Counted from the first letter of the stretch, positions 40,701 through 51,094 are shown. The stretch is DNA of 64,000 bases from Ceratopteris richardii (GCA_020310875.1 CM035414.1:199605760-199669759); one strand, 5' to 3'. A program made the numbers and translations. Notes: generated from the sequence alone by a model not told the origin.

Positions 40701-41589
40701 TGCCATGAGCAAGGGTACATGCAAGGGGGAGCACGAAGGCAAGGGTAGATCCGGGAGAGAAAAGTGGTGTGTGGATCACGACAGTTCTAGCAAGGAATTA
40801 GTTGATCGAAAGGAGAACTTCTTGAAAGCAAGAGATAAGGAGAACCAAGGTGTTGGTAAAGAGAGGATTTTCATACATGAAGGATTGGAGAAAAAACATG
40901 CATTAGGAATTGCACCAGAAAAGAGTACAGAGAGTAAAGTGCTTCATGCAAAGAATACGTGCAGGACTGGCGATGGCCTAAAGGAGTTAGGATTGGCCCA
41001 TGCCGAGCATGCCAGAGTTATTCGAAGGAGGTTTGATTGGATTAAATGTCAGGATAGCGAGCCGAACGTACAAGGATCGATAGGTGAATGTGCATGGATA
41101 GGACTTCGAGTGAGCCGTTGGATGATGGCACTTTTTTGTGTGATTTGGGTGTTCTCACGAGAGATGTGTGGTTGGATACGAGAACGAAACGAGAAGGCCT
41201 TTCTCTACTTGTTCATTCAATTTACCTTTTGTTTGTTGGAATTGCAGAAACTGGTAAACCAAGTGTGCTACTATGTAGGATCACTGAGGACTAGGCAACT
41301 AATGGCTGATCAAGTATACCAAAGCGCTCTGTTCGACCTTGTCGTATATTTTTCAGATCAAGCATTAGAAAGTACGGAGATATCGGTTGAGAGCTTGCAA
41401 AGAAACTATGACGTGGAGGAGGCACACTGGCTTGTACGCTTTTGGAATCAAGGTATGGACATTAACTTTCCATTTCCCAAATTCGAAAGGTATCTACTTA
41501 GTTGGGCCGGATATGCCAAGGATCGGTACTTCTACTACGACAGCACGATGGAATTGCCTAATGAGGTAAATGATATCACATGGGCTTAG
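37702..41589 (+). CDS. Gag-protease polyprotein of the giant-LTR element, 1,295 codons
   Basis: One uninterrupted frame. Gag core about residues 90-260 (DSFIQLFEVTCEANDVVD, ILRDEAANWYGNL); four zinc knuckles near residues 350, 380, 462 and 488 (CGKCHSYGHLASEC, CTFCGRTNHTEDRC, CWRCHGFGHTQSRC, CRYCSGEGHFDEDC); retroviral-type protease near residues 735-830 with LDSGAAVNLM and the closing ILLGRPW. After it come about 430 residues with no family I recognise, where reverse transcriptase would normally start; the last 100 contain a WLVRFWNQGM...RYLLSWAGYAKDR stretch. It should form the particle that packages the element RNA. As a fossil it looks whole in this frame. Confidence 0.85.
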   Translation: MSEGSSSSVATQTQREERAQRRALERERRRWEPPGEWTSIGSKKSVKNVYSRRRVANQVRQFEGGILKPRVLNFWDRSDIDITPLFEMAQRISVHLGDFTKFSGTWDEDPDSFIQLFEVTCEANDVVDQDQRLRIFPAILRDEAANWYGNLTPQERGTYQMLKEAFLAKFRRQGFQDRLAQQMDYLRQGVNESIDNYIQRMETLVRKMGVNAPNDETLKRRFISGLRDPTAQQHISLTRPATLMDAKEQARLWEEVQLCQQRKMELLYEPMGGPGNIPMKDHGQGSSTLTTPAFVAATSTPGEVKPALTEERILELVTQAIKAATITQETYTVKPEVTTNPNQVFRSNTWCGKCHSYGHLASECPTVSRVFTDRSPPRMRCTFCGRTNHTEDRCYNKRAYEERTMKSGDTRERPYTRLPAQSVPPTSRWENRPTYGYGAQGQGGDYPRGAARDQRRDGPIQCWRCHGFGHTQSRCPNEKKPIDYTPLCRYCSGEGHFDEDCPKRRAAAGKEKGPVGSSNYVDTQMHITSRAQEHVPTIGVVFKTPNPQEGSSSSMHFVDAYEAENPHKDPTVAVVTRTQEYSKKNPGGEGEEGSQERIAEHEEVENQVRGFVEQKEFEDGEEIEILPPVTKEFVPGIAPFPERLKAPKIKKERQSSEEVDIVKLLADTEVTLDIGTLLKCSPVYRKQFYNEYIKKPRKARDKKRQDKDVQGIIQSITTQIDSNAPAVTVEIKGYAVPGAQLDSGAAVNLMTEFMMKALGLNHMEETPMSLRMADQTQVKPAGLLKNVSTVVGGLEFKVDYLIVRPRTSEATFSILLGRPWLVQAECVHDWRTGFISIGRKSDRIQIQVSPPSSNKKKTIIVDEMERKEKEKARHESARARFSLNTDTYKNLLQDGFNLQLFKNQDTKMGEYQNPLLYNDDSDQELLGWLASTGEAECYTMYIDPVEKEKKMSQVVDPHARREYSSKNRKCSFRTRDRGYHQKLTRNHESQLSSSTKRVHNAMSKGTCKGEHEGKGRSGREKWCVDHDSSSKELVDRKENFLKARDKENQGVGKERIFIHEGLEKKHALGIAPEKSTESKVLHAKNTCRTGDGLKELGLAHAEHARVIRRRFDWIKCQDSEPNVQGSIGECAWIGLRVSRWMMALFCVIWVFSREMCGWIRERNEKAFLYLFIQFTFCLLELQKLVNQVCYYVGSLRTRQLMADQVYQSALFDLVVYFSDQALESTEISVESLQRNYDVEEAHWLVRFWNQGMDINFPFPKFERYLLSWAGYAKDRYFYYDSTMELPNEVNDITWA

Positions 41590-43178
41590 GCAGATGTGCT
41601 GACGTTAGGAAGTGATGACGGAGCTCCTGAAGTTGAGTCTGACTCGCCTTAGGGAAGTTGTTGGGATGCGAGTATGATGTGAGACTGCATGAGACATTCC
41701 AGGGACTCACATTCTAGGACACCTAGGGATAGGTATACGAGGGACTAAGGCATAGCTGGCTGTAGTTACCTAGTGAAAAGTCAACTCGATAAATACATAT
41801 GTAGTGTCTGTAATTGAGAGAATGAAGTGAAGAGGTGGTTGATCTGTCAAAGGCTAGAGTGTATCTGTTTTGCATGTATGTGTGGGAACGGTGGGAAAAG
41901 TCCCTTTCTTCCTCTCCCTAATTCTCAGGACATGGGTGAACTAATTTACTATGAAAAGAAAAACAAAAAAAAAAAGAAAAGAAAAAGAAAATGTGTTGTG
42001 TGATCGTACCAATGCACTATGGTGGGCTAGTAGGTGGGTGGATTTATCCTCGCCGAGTGGTTAGGACCACGAGCCGCAGCTAGTTTCGCCATGGGCTTGG
42101 GATGTATATGTCTGTGTCTTAGCTACGCGCCATAACGGGTTGGTAGGCAGGTGGAGCCATCGTGGCTGGGCAGTCACGACCACGAGCCGTATCCAGCTTC
42201 GTTATGGGCTAGCTAATATATGTTATGTGTTATCATTGTGTGTTTGTGTGTTGTGCGCTGCATTGCATTGGTAGATGGGTGGAGTCAACCTGATCGGGCG
42301 GTCAGGTCCACGAATCGCATCCAGTGTCAATGTAGGCCAACGTGTGATTAAGATAAATTTTCATAGGAAGTTATTCCCCACTCCTGAGGGGGAGAGAAAG
42401 AGAGGAGAGGGCGATGATCGCCTAGAAGGGAATGTTTTTTGCTTGTGTGATTGGTATGTGTTGGCTTGCGACAAATCAGCTCACTTTGGATCAACGTTCT
42501 TGAAGGCACAGAGACTGTATATGTACTTATGGATGAGGCTCTAGCGAGGTAATGCAACGGTAGTGCTTTATAACTTGTGTGCTCTATCTGAGGGTTTTTC
42601 TAGTGTTTGGGACACTCCAGGGTTCTGATGTATGTCTTGACTTGCACTCGAGTTCCGATGGCTTTTGTAGGACGACGATGGGGATCCTTCGGGAACGTCT
42701 AGTCATGAAATGGTTGTACATAGCGAATAGTAGGTCAATAAAAAGGGTTATGCATTTTCGGTATCTTTGCATCTCCGATCGTGTTCATTTCAGTTGTCGT
42801 TGTTCATTTCAGTTGTTGTTATTTTCTTTTCTGTTTGCCGCAATAGTAGTTGCATATCTAAAACATGGAAAGGGTGCATGTGTTATTCTGGTTGAGATCA
42901 TTGTCATAATGGAATGTATGAGCAAAGTAATGCATGGCTGAAATGGAATTGCATATATGTGCATGTTCTTGGATTGTTTTGGAAGTGACTGATTTGAATG
43001 TATTTACGAGTGATTTTTGAGCACTAATAACTTCGATGAGTGCAGGTTCAGTGTAAGTGGCGGCACGATGGAAAGGTATGTGAACTAATTGAACATTGAC
43101 AAGTTCATAATTGTTTGGATTTTATTTGAGCATGAACGGCTTGTCGAGGACGACTTTGCAAATAAGAAGAGGGAAGTA
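41590..43178 (+). other. Non-coding 3' part of the giant-LTR element
   Basis: No gene. An A-rich tract lies at 41,951-41,991. It ends in GAGGACGACTTTGCAAATAA and a purine tract (about 43,165-43,178) just before the 3' LTR, the usual end of a Gypsy internal region. Confidence 0.7.
42018..42340. repeat. Three degenerate units of about 120 bases
   Basis: Each unit has a GGTRGGYNGGTGGA start, a GGNCCACGARYCGCA middle and a TTCGYYATGGGCT-type end (third unit less conserved). They lie in the 3' non-coding part of the giant-LTR element. Confidence 0.65.
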
Positions 43179-43293
43179 TGTTAGCCCACAATTTGGTTGG
43201 TTTTGATGCACTAATGTGGTTCTATTTGGGTGGAAAATACGCTTGATTTCAAGTACTCGAGGCATGAGTTTGATAATTGATGAGTAGCGTGTG

Positions 43294-43850
43294 GAGACAT
43301 TGATTGCAGGATATGCACAATGTGGTAAAGATCGGCAAGCACTGGAATGCTTTGAGTTCATGCAGCATGAAGGTGTTCCTCCAGATGCAATAACTTTTGT
43401 TTCTATGCTGAATGTATGTAGTCATCTGGGTCACGTGGAAGAGGCTCATTCACTCTTTGGCACATAGAAAAGGCAATACATTTGGTCCAGCAGATTCCCC
43501 TCTCTGATAGTTATAACATTTGGCTTAGCATATTGGGTGCTTGTCAAAAGTATGGGGATGTGCATATTGGCAGATGGGTATTTGAACAAGCAATACTGGC
43601 AGATGAAAATAATGGTCTAGCTTATATACTTATGGCAAATATTTATGCAGCAGCTGGAATGCAAGAGGATGCTATGATCATTGAGGCTATGAGGATGAGT
43701 AGGATATGGAAAAGTGCAACACATAGTTGGCAATCTACTGCACCGAGCAATAATAGTCATGTGTTTGCTTTCGATGATTTGTTGTATTTAAAACTCCCTT
43801 CAACACACATGCAGCTAAACTCTTCTGAAGAAGATGTTCTGATAAAATGA
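43294..43850 (+). pseudogene. Captured PPR gene piece (3' LTR copy)
   Basis: Same block as at 28,278-28,777: two PPR-repeat stretches followed by the E and E+ like region (HVFAFDDLLYL here). It lies inside the LTR and is no longer a continuous gene. Confidence 0.85.
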
Positions 43851-44871
43851 TTGTGTTATATAGGGAATTTTCTCTGGTAATATGCAGTTTTATGTGGCAC
43901 TGGAAGTGTGGAATACTAAATATGGTGCTGGTGGCCATTCACAGGAACTAGGGAATTGCATAAAGTCAACATGCGTTTCATGTTTTGCATAATACATGTG
44001 CTAGAATGGCCAGAAAAGAGAGTGCCGAGCAGTTGATGGCTGCTATGACAAGAACTTGTCATTAAATTTGCACTTCATAATTGCTCTACTTGGGTGTGCT
44101 GTCAACGAATATTACCATGTATAATATGGCAGTGAAATATGGAATAACAATGTCTATGGCACTACTTACACCGGAGATTTGCATGATTGTGTTAAAGATG
44201 GGAGCTCTCTCTCTTCTTCGTGTTTTTTTAGTGCAGATATGAATGAGAGGAGCGGAAGCAGATAAGAAGTCGGTATTGAGCTGCTGATTAAGTCAGAAGG
44301 ATCCGTCAGCACTCTGGGGGAGAAATATCGACTATTGAGGCCGTTGCCCGTCGGTTCAGAAAAGGGGGCATCCTCCAGCCTGACGAGCGCAGAGGAGTGG
44401 GAGGGGCAGGCCGTTTTTCTGGCAGGCCTGACGAGCGCATCCTCCAGGGGGCTCAGTGGGCGGCAGGAGGGGAGAAAAAGGGTGGGGGTTGTATGTGCAG
44501 ATAGCAAAAAAAGAGGACGTGAGAAGTTGAGAACGCCCAAGGAGGAGCTCAGTTGTCTAGCCATACGGAGACGAAAGCTGCTGCTACAGAGGGAGGAAAT
44601 AGTCTGCTGCGCAAGCGGAGTTCTGTGTGGAGGGGATTCGAAGAAAGGGAGGGCAGTTGGGCACAAAGCTTCTTGCGGGCACACGCACGCAGTCCCCTGG
44701 GCAGGACTTCGAGGTTGTGTTGGACGCCATATCTGATGGCCTGCTCTTGTCTCCTCTCCTCGAGTGCTTGGAAGGATGGTCCTGCAAGGCGTCGTCTTGC
44801 CTCTCTCTGGCGTAAGCCCAAGAACTACTAATGTTTCTCATACGTTCTACTTTTTGAGAAACGATCACCAG

Positions 44872-45866
44872 TAATTCAAAGCAAAAGAACTGTCGTTGAA
44901 GACTGGAAAGCTAGGAATCTCAAGATCATCTACAGCTTTTTGAGGTGCCCCTTCATAAACCAGGAGGCCTGTGGTTGTCATATTAGGATACTCCATTTTT
45001 TTGGATCTGCTGGTGAAAACACAGTAGCACCAAAAACATAGCTATCTACTTCTTGGTCTGCAGTAAGCAAGGACAATGATATTAGTTGTATATGGCTTCG
45101 CATAGGAGGCATCCGTTGCTACCACAATGAGGGAGTGCTTTGCTACTTGGAGATACATTTGGAAGTTCATGGCTGCATTAATGATGCGGAGAAGGTACGT
45201 CTCACCCTTTTTTACCTGGATGGTAGTGGCATCTGCAAATTACATGTTACGAGCTGAATTGCGGATTGTACGTAAAACATCTGAAACAAAAACTCTCTGA
45301 GATTTTCGATGTTTTAGTTGAAGCAACAGTACATTATATGTTCCTACCTTCTGCTGAGCATCGGTACAGAAAACCTGGTTGTCCATTAATGGTGATTGCA
45401 TCTGAAATGTTGTAGCCACGCCCACTTCCTACTCCGAATGCCTCCACATCATTCAACTGCATATTCCACCATTCACCTGCAGAAACAAGTTATGAAAGAA
45501 ATGAATGCAACGTGCATAAAAAAAAAAAAAATTCTTCCATGTCAATAAGACGTGAGACTTCGAGAATGCTAGGGGCATCCGTATAAACGGTATGCTCAGA
45601 AAACGAAACATCCGTTTACCTATCAGGATGCGAAAGTCAGCCTTTGGCTGAATCGGAAAGGGGTAAGCTTGTCCCTTTTAGGTAGAATAATGAAGGCTCC
45701 ATACAATGTTCCTCTCTGCCAGCCGAAGTGTGCGTGCCAGAAGCGGGTGCCTTGCTCATGCGTTACAGTGAAGTTATGGTTGTAATGCGCATTAGGCTGC
45801 AAGGGACACTGAGTAATATATGCTGGACCATCGGCCCATCCACTAAGCAACTGCCTTACCCCATGC
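44872..45866 (-). pseudogene. Captured laccase gene piece with introns (3' LTR copy), antisense
   Basis: Same order of exon-like blocks as in the 5' LTR: the [13 protein letters not shown] block near 45,620-45,866, the EWWN to RCSAEG block near 45,345-45,473 and the ETYLLRIINAAMN block below 45,230. Differences from the first copy are few and scattered. Confidence 0.9.
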
Positions 45867-46650
45867 CTGCACAGAACACCCAAATGCATGCGAATTGCAT
45901 TTAGATAAAGAGCCATGTCGATTTTCAAAGAGGTGTAATTCAAGTGCATGTATGTCATTCCGTCATAAAGAAGAAATACAGAGAGAGGGTGGAAGTGCAT
46001 ACATGAATGCACGAGTTTATGTGTATGAATAAACGAGTGTGTGTGCAAGCATAGGTATAAGGGGATTTGGGAGAGTATATGGGGCGAGAGAGTACGAGTG
46101 TGGCCAAGAGAGAAAGAGGGAAAGAAAGGAAGAGAGTGAGGGTAAGTGTGTGAATGTGTGAATGTGTGAAAACCCATGGATGTGTGCGAGATGATATGTG
46201 CATACAAGTGTGTAAGTGCATGGGTTTATGCATGAGAGTATGTAGGTGAAAAGTGTATGTGAAAAAGGGTAAGCAGGTGAGAGTAAGAGGACGCATGAGG
46301 GTAAGGGAGGGGAGAAAAGAATAGTGAGTTAGTATGGGCATTGGTGCATAAGAGTGGGTGTTCTTGGAAGTAGCTTGGGAGTGAGCAAGGAAAGAGAGAG
46401 GCCCCAAGGAGCAACCACTAAAGTTGAACATCCATTGGTGCATGTATTTTCCCGTACCCTCCGTTCGTACTTTGGAAGTGAAATTGTGGGCGTAAGGTGA
46501 TAAAAGTTGACCTAGCATTAGGAATTTGGGCAAAATATCATTGTCTATATGCACTTTTTCCTTGGGCTTAAGAGCATAACAGGAGGTACGATATCAAGCT
46601 CAATTCCAGGTACACATATTTTACTTTTACATTGATTATATTAGTGAAAA

Positions 46651-47900
46651 ATGGGCAAAAAGGGTGTTGCAAAACACACCACACAAGACATAGGTTCTAG
46701 TGTGGAAGTATTAATTGAAAAGAAGTCTCTAGAATATGATATGGAGTCACGAATAATTGCATCCGTAGATGAAAAACTTTCCTCAAAGATCGAACCATTA
46801 ACTTCATGTATCTCAATGATGACTTCAATATTGGGAAAAGCTACTGAGTTTATTAAATCATTAAATACATAATTTAATCAAGAATTTGGGAATTTAGAAG
46901 GATCTGTTCACTATGAACTTTCAAATTTGATAGAGAATATGGAAAATATATTTAATCATGTGAGATAACTTGCAACATCAGAAAGTATTGAAATTTCAAT
47001 TTTGAAAAAAAAAATTGAAATTCTAACCAATCAAGTAAAAGAAATTACCACATGTAAGTGTAAATATGATCATCAAGTACAAAGTTTGTCTACTCAAGTT
47101 TTTGATAAAAGACATTCATTTGACCATAGAAGATCTACCCCTAAGGCCACATATAGAAGATTAAATAGACCTATAAGATGCTTTTGGTGTGATCAATTTG
47201 GCCATATGTTTTGGAATTGCAATGCATATGAGAATGCTTCTAGAGTTAAATTGGTCACTACATTTGAAAGAAAAATTTGTGATTACCATGTCCAGTTACC
47301 TTTGCGCTTGAATGTAGGAAAAGGTGGAATTAAAGAATATTTTGATCAAACAAAATCTAAGCCAAAATCATTTAGAAAACAATGGAAACCAAAGAGATAT
47401 GATGATAAGAAATCTTCTGAACAAGAAACTATGATAGAAATTGAGAATCAAGTTAAATGTTTTGAAGAAAAGAAAAGTGAACAAATCAAGTGGATAAACA
47501 AAAAGTTGAACAAATTTTACAAGAAAGATTTAAAGAGGATGAACACGAATATGAAAAGTCGATACAATTGAAAAAGAAACATGATGAATACTATGTAGTA
47601 TGTGATCCAAAGTTTCTAGAAAATGATAAGTTATTTGATTAAGAAAAGGTTAAGAATTTGAAAGTTCAATTGAACTATAATATTAACGATGAACAAACTA
47701 GTCAAAGTGAACATGAAGATATCAATGAAATTGATGAGAGTACAAGCAATGCTCAAAATATTAAAGAAAAGGAAAAATAATGGATTGAAGATGCTATCAA
47801 ACAAATTGAACAAATTGAACAAAATTCATCAAAGTCTTCTAAACCTTTATCTTTGCAAAAAAGAACACGTTGAAGATGATCCATGATGAACATGTGCTTA
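46651..47900 (+). pseudogene. Gag-like region of element D with one zinc knuckle
   Basis: Lies just beyond the nested insertion, in element D. The region is lysine- and glutamate-rich with coiled-coil character; CFWCDQFGHMFWNC near 47,180-47,222 is a retroviral-type zinc knuckle. No protease or polymerase follows. It is interrupted by a few breaks and is treated as fossil. A plain host zinc-knuckle protein is a less likely reading because of the flanking LTRs. Confidence 0.6.
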
Positions 47901-48914
47901 AGATTGAAGATGAACCATGAAAGAGATCCAGAGATAGGATATAATGAGAGAAATTGTAGTAAGGATCAATTGTAAAGCATGGTCTTTTATACTAACTTTG
48001 ATGTTTTTATAAGACAGGAACACATTTCTTCAAAATTATCTTTGACGATAATGATGGTCGAGATTATTGAGAGTGTTTGAGTGATTAAGAGAATTGTTTG
48101 ATTGAGGAGTGAGAATTGAGTGTTGAATTTAATGCATTTTTAGTTTTCTTTTCCTAATTTCCATTATTTGCACCATATTGATTCTATTTTGCATTTCGAG
48201 TATGCATAAACCAATGTATATACACACATGTTTATTTCTTTAGCCTACACAAGCTACTTGCACTTGAAAAAGAAAAAAAAAATAACATCCAATTTAAAAG
48301 AATATATCAAAAATTCTCAAGTACCTCATCGTCGACATCCTCTTACCCCTTTTGCACCATGATTTTTGGAAAAATGCACTCAAAATATGTCCAAGCACAT
48401 TTTGAGCTTTTCCTATGCACTTTGAGTGACAGTAAGGATTAATGTATATGCACATTGATATGTATGTGAGTGAGCGCACAAGCTTTACCATCAAATGCCT
48501 TTTACCCTAATGTTTTCACCATGTTTGTTTACCTATGCACCTAAAGTAAGCATGATAGGGTCTCATTACATGACCTTGCATCAAGGAATGTTCTGAGCTT
48601 TTCCTATGCACTTTGAGTGATGGAAAGGACATGTATATACACATGAAATGTATGAAAGTGAGAGCACATGCTTCATCTACAAATACCAATTACCTTATCT
48701 TTTGCACCATATTTTGACCATGCATTTCCAAAGTATGCAATTGATAGGGTTACATTATATGGCCTTGCATAGGCACATTTTTTTATTTTCCCATGCACTT
48801 GATACATGATTTCAAGATTCAATGTTCCTATGAAATGTCAGTTTATCTTTAAAGCAGAAAGAAGATTTGAAGATTGGCCCATCGAGGGCAATGTGTAGGT
48901 TTAGTAGGGGCGAA
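47901..48914 (+). repeat. 3' non-coding part of element D with diverged 185-200-base units
   Basis: GAGCTTTTCCTATGCACTTTGAGTGA occurs near 48,402 and 48,596 in longer diverged units that also share TTTGCACCAT, GTATATRCACAT and GTATGWRAGTGAG; a partial third unit lies near 48,165. No gene is seen. The purine-rich end GTAGGGGCGAA directly precedes the 3' LTR. Confidence 0.6.
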
Positions 48915-49126
48915 TGTCATAGAGATTTCCATCTCTACATTCCCTTGAAGCCAAATCCATTTACGGGTACAATTTAAATGCAGAATGATCATGACAAGAA
49001 AGGCAATTGACTTCTGATACTTGGTTGGCAAGAGTGCGAAAATGTGAAAACTCTTGTCTATAAGGCCATTATATGCTCATGCGCATAATGTGTGAACCTA
49101 TTATTTGTATTTTAGTATGAACCCAT
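48915..49126 (+). repeat. Element D 3' LTR, first 212 bases only
   Basis: Matches 27,014-27,225 with about a dozen differences, then stops abruptly at a CCACC minisatellite. Divergence of a few percent fits an element older than the giant-LTR element nested in it. Confidence 0.8.
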
Positions 49127-49550
49127 AACACCACCCACCACCTCCCACCACTCCCCACACCACCCACACCACCCACCACCTTCCACCACTCCCCACGGCC
49201 ACCCACACTACCCACCACACCCACCATCTCCCACCACTCCCCACACCACCCACACCACCCACCACCTTCCACCACCACCCACACCACCCGCCCACACCAC
49301 CGACCACCTTCCACCACTCCCCACACCACCCACACCACCCACCACCTTCCACCACTCCCCACGGCCACCCACACTACCCACCCCACCCACCACCTCCCAC
49401 CACTCCCCACACCACCCACACCACCCACCACCTCCCACCACTCCCAACACCACCCACACCACCCACCACTCCCCACACCACCCAGACCACCCACCACCTC
49501 CCACCACTCCCCACACCAACCACACCACCCACATCACCGCCTCTCACCAC
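49127..49550. repeat. CCACC-type minisatellite
   Basis: Units of about 29 and 38 bases made of CCCACCACCTCCCACCACTC and CCCACACCACCCACACCA. It is the reverse complement of the array at 61,380-62,575. The long glycine/tryptophan/valine frames across it are artefacts. Confidence 0.95.
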
Positions 49551-50600
49551 TCAATATCTAAGAAGGCAAAAATTGATGTTGGAGTTTCGATGACATCAAA
49601 AGATGATTTCTTTCGTGATCAGATTGTCAAAAGCTACTACAAGAATTATGTAGGGTCATTACATTATCACGGGTGGCACATAATGAGGATCCCATGATCT
49701 TTGTTTACGAACTCATAAATAAACCTAGATGTCCCATCCAAGTTCCGTTAAGAAGGAGACCTCAGCTTGGATTCAAAAGTGAAAGTAAAAGTGTAAAAAG
49801 ATAAATGAGTGTTGCCACCAAACATTCATGATGTCAAAGCCCTGAGTGCCTATTTTTGAGGATTTAATTTAAATTTGGTGGCAAGTACCATATTTGATAT
49901 ACCCCTCCAATTTTGGGGCAATCTATCGGTGCATATTCAATAAACGTGGGAAATCGGCAAGGCCCTCTTGGCCTATTGGAGCCTATAAAAGCAATGGACT
50001 AGTACTCATTGGGGACATACGTATCTTATCTCGGGCATCTCTTTTGGTCCACTCTTTGCACTTTGTGGCTACAAGCCTACTGTAGGAAGTCACTCTGTGG
50101 GAGGATACAGTGTGTGGGCTTCCTAGTGGAGGGATAATGGCACTATAGTGTGAAGAAGTGGCTTGGTTTTGTCATTCAGTGTGAGTCAGTGGTATTTCTG
50201 TGCTCTTTCCCTTAGAGCAAGTCTCCATACCTTTATACTGATTAGTGGAAGTCTTCATCTAGTTGTGTTCATTGTATGTATTAGATGAATCTCTTGTATT
50301 GATTCCGTTTAGTTCTGGAATGGCACATTAACCTAGAGCATCAACTTTTAGAGAATTTCTTTTGCCCATATTGTAATCATTTGTTCGAACTAAGGAGTGG
50401 TTTAGTCTTTCAGTATTGTCATTTGTCATTAATTTTCTCTCTGAGTATTTACAATATTGTGCAACTATTGCGATCTGCCTGCTCACAGAAATGTTAAAGG
50501 GTATACTTCCCTAAGGAGAACCTCCCTTGATTAGGTGGAGTACTGGAAGTGCATACTACCTGCTCCGGTTAAAACTAGGTACCTGAGTACCTCCTCTACA
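49551..50600 (+). repeat. LTR of the Gypsy-1 family, body and right end
   Basis: 49,551-49,915 matches 61,020-61,380 in inverted orientation; 49,991-50,600 matches 18,374-18,983. A TATA-like CTATAAAAG lies at about 49,983-49,991. The end TACCTCCTCTACA fits an LTR terminus. Together with the minisatellite to its left this is one LTR whose left end is cut by the junction with element D. Confidence 0.7.
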
Positions 50601-50639
50601 ATCTCTGATCTTGTATGTGTGTATATTAATTTCAAAAGG

Positions 50640-51094
50640 TTAACACAACACACTGAGAAATCGGCTTTCTATCATAGAACCTTTTTGGAATGAGTGGCAA
50701 GCAAAGAAGTGTATGTTTTCTTGGATGAATTTTTCAGGCTACGATCAAGTAGCTAGAATCCTAGAAGATTAAGAAAAGATGGATTTTTCCACAAAATGGG
50801 AATCTATAGCTTATCTATGATGTCATTTGGGCTCATCAACACCCTTGTTATGTTTTGGTGTTTCTCAAAAAGAATTTAGAAGTATATGTGGATGATGTGT
50901 GTATGCAATCCCATACAAGACAAAACCACATCTTGTGTGCATTCCCAAAGAAGACAAGACCACATCCTAGAGTTGAGTCAAAGATTTGACAAATGTAGAG
51001 AATATTGAGTATGTTTGAACCTCAATGAATAAAAATAAACTCAAAGCCATGATGGGAGGATGTGCTTTTTCTAAGTGAGACATAGACTTCATAG
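50640..51094 (+). mobile_element. Decayed Gypsy RT relic, left of the Copia insertion
   Basis: Fossil. WMNFSGYDQV and, later, a VDDV-type core recall the palm of a Gypsy reverse transcriptase. The frame is badly broken. It is separated from its likely other half (56,239-56,700) by the Copia element. Confidence 0.55.
51090..51094. repeat. Target-site duplication CATAG (left)
   Basis: CATAG precedes the left Copia LTR and follows the right one at 56,234-56,238, a perfect 5-base match. Confidence 0.95.

Larger units (their letters stand above)
28163..46581 (+). mobile_element. TR-GAG-like Gypsy element with giant LTRs carrying host gene pieces
   Basis: Two direct repeats of about 3.4 kb (28,163-37,594, less a 6.0-kb nested insertion, and 43,179-46,581) begin TGTTAG and end TAACA. 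Between them lie a leader with TTGCGTTTGCCGGGAATT like that after Gypsy 5' LTRs, one long gag-protease frame (37,702-41,589), a long non-coding part and a purine-rich tract (AAGAAGAGGGAAGTA) just before the second repeat. These are the marks of LTRs, not of a simple duplication. There is no RT, RNase H or integrase, so it resembles the known non-autonomous TR-GAG class and would need an autonomous partner. The LTRs differ at roughly 17 single positions plus small indels (about 0.5 percent), so it is young. Apart from the nested insertion it looks whole. Confidence 0.85.
43179..46581 (+). repeat. Giant 3' LTR (3,403 bases), uninterrupted
   Basis: Co-linear with the 5' LTR. It shows the empty insertion site of the LARD at about 46,013-46,017. 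Small indels in short GT-rich and GA-rich repeats are the main length differences from the 5' copy. Confidence 0.9.
27014..49126 (+). mobile_element. Outer low-coding LTR element (element D), interrupted
   Basis: Fossil. The first 210 or so bases of its LTR, starting TGTCRTAGAGATTTCC, occur at 27,014 and again at 48,915, in the same orientation. The second is preceded by a purine-rich GTAGGGGCGAA. The element's own DNA is 27,014-28,162 plus 46,587-48,914 and the partial 3' LTR to 49,126; the rest is a nested insertion. The only protein-like part is a gag with one zinc knuckle. No protease, RT or integrase is seen, so it is non-autonomous or heavily reduced. Its outer flanks are arrays, so no target duplication can be read. 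Confidence 0.7.

Noticed and set aside
28163-46581. Simple segmental duplication instead of LTRs
   Set aside because: TG...CA ends, the purine tract, the Gypsy leader, the gag-protease frame between the repeats and the near-match target duplication together favour LTRs.
49127-49550. CRISPR-like spaced repeats
   Set aside because: Units are contiguous variants of one low-complexity motif, without unique spacers, in a plant nuclear context.
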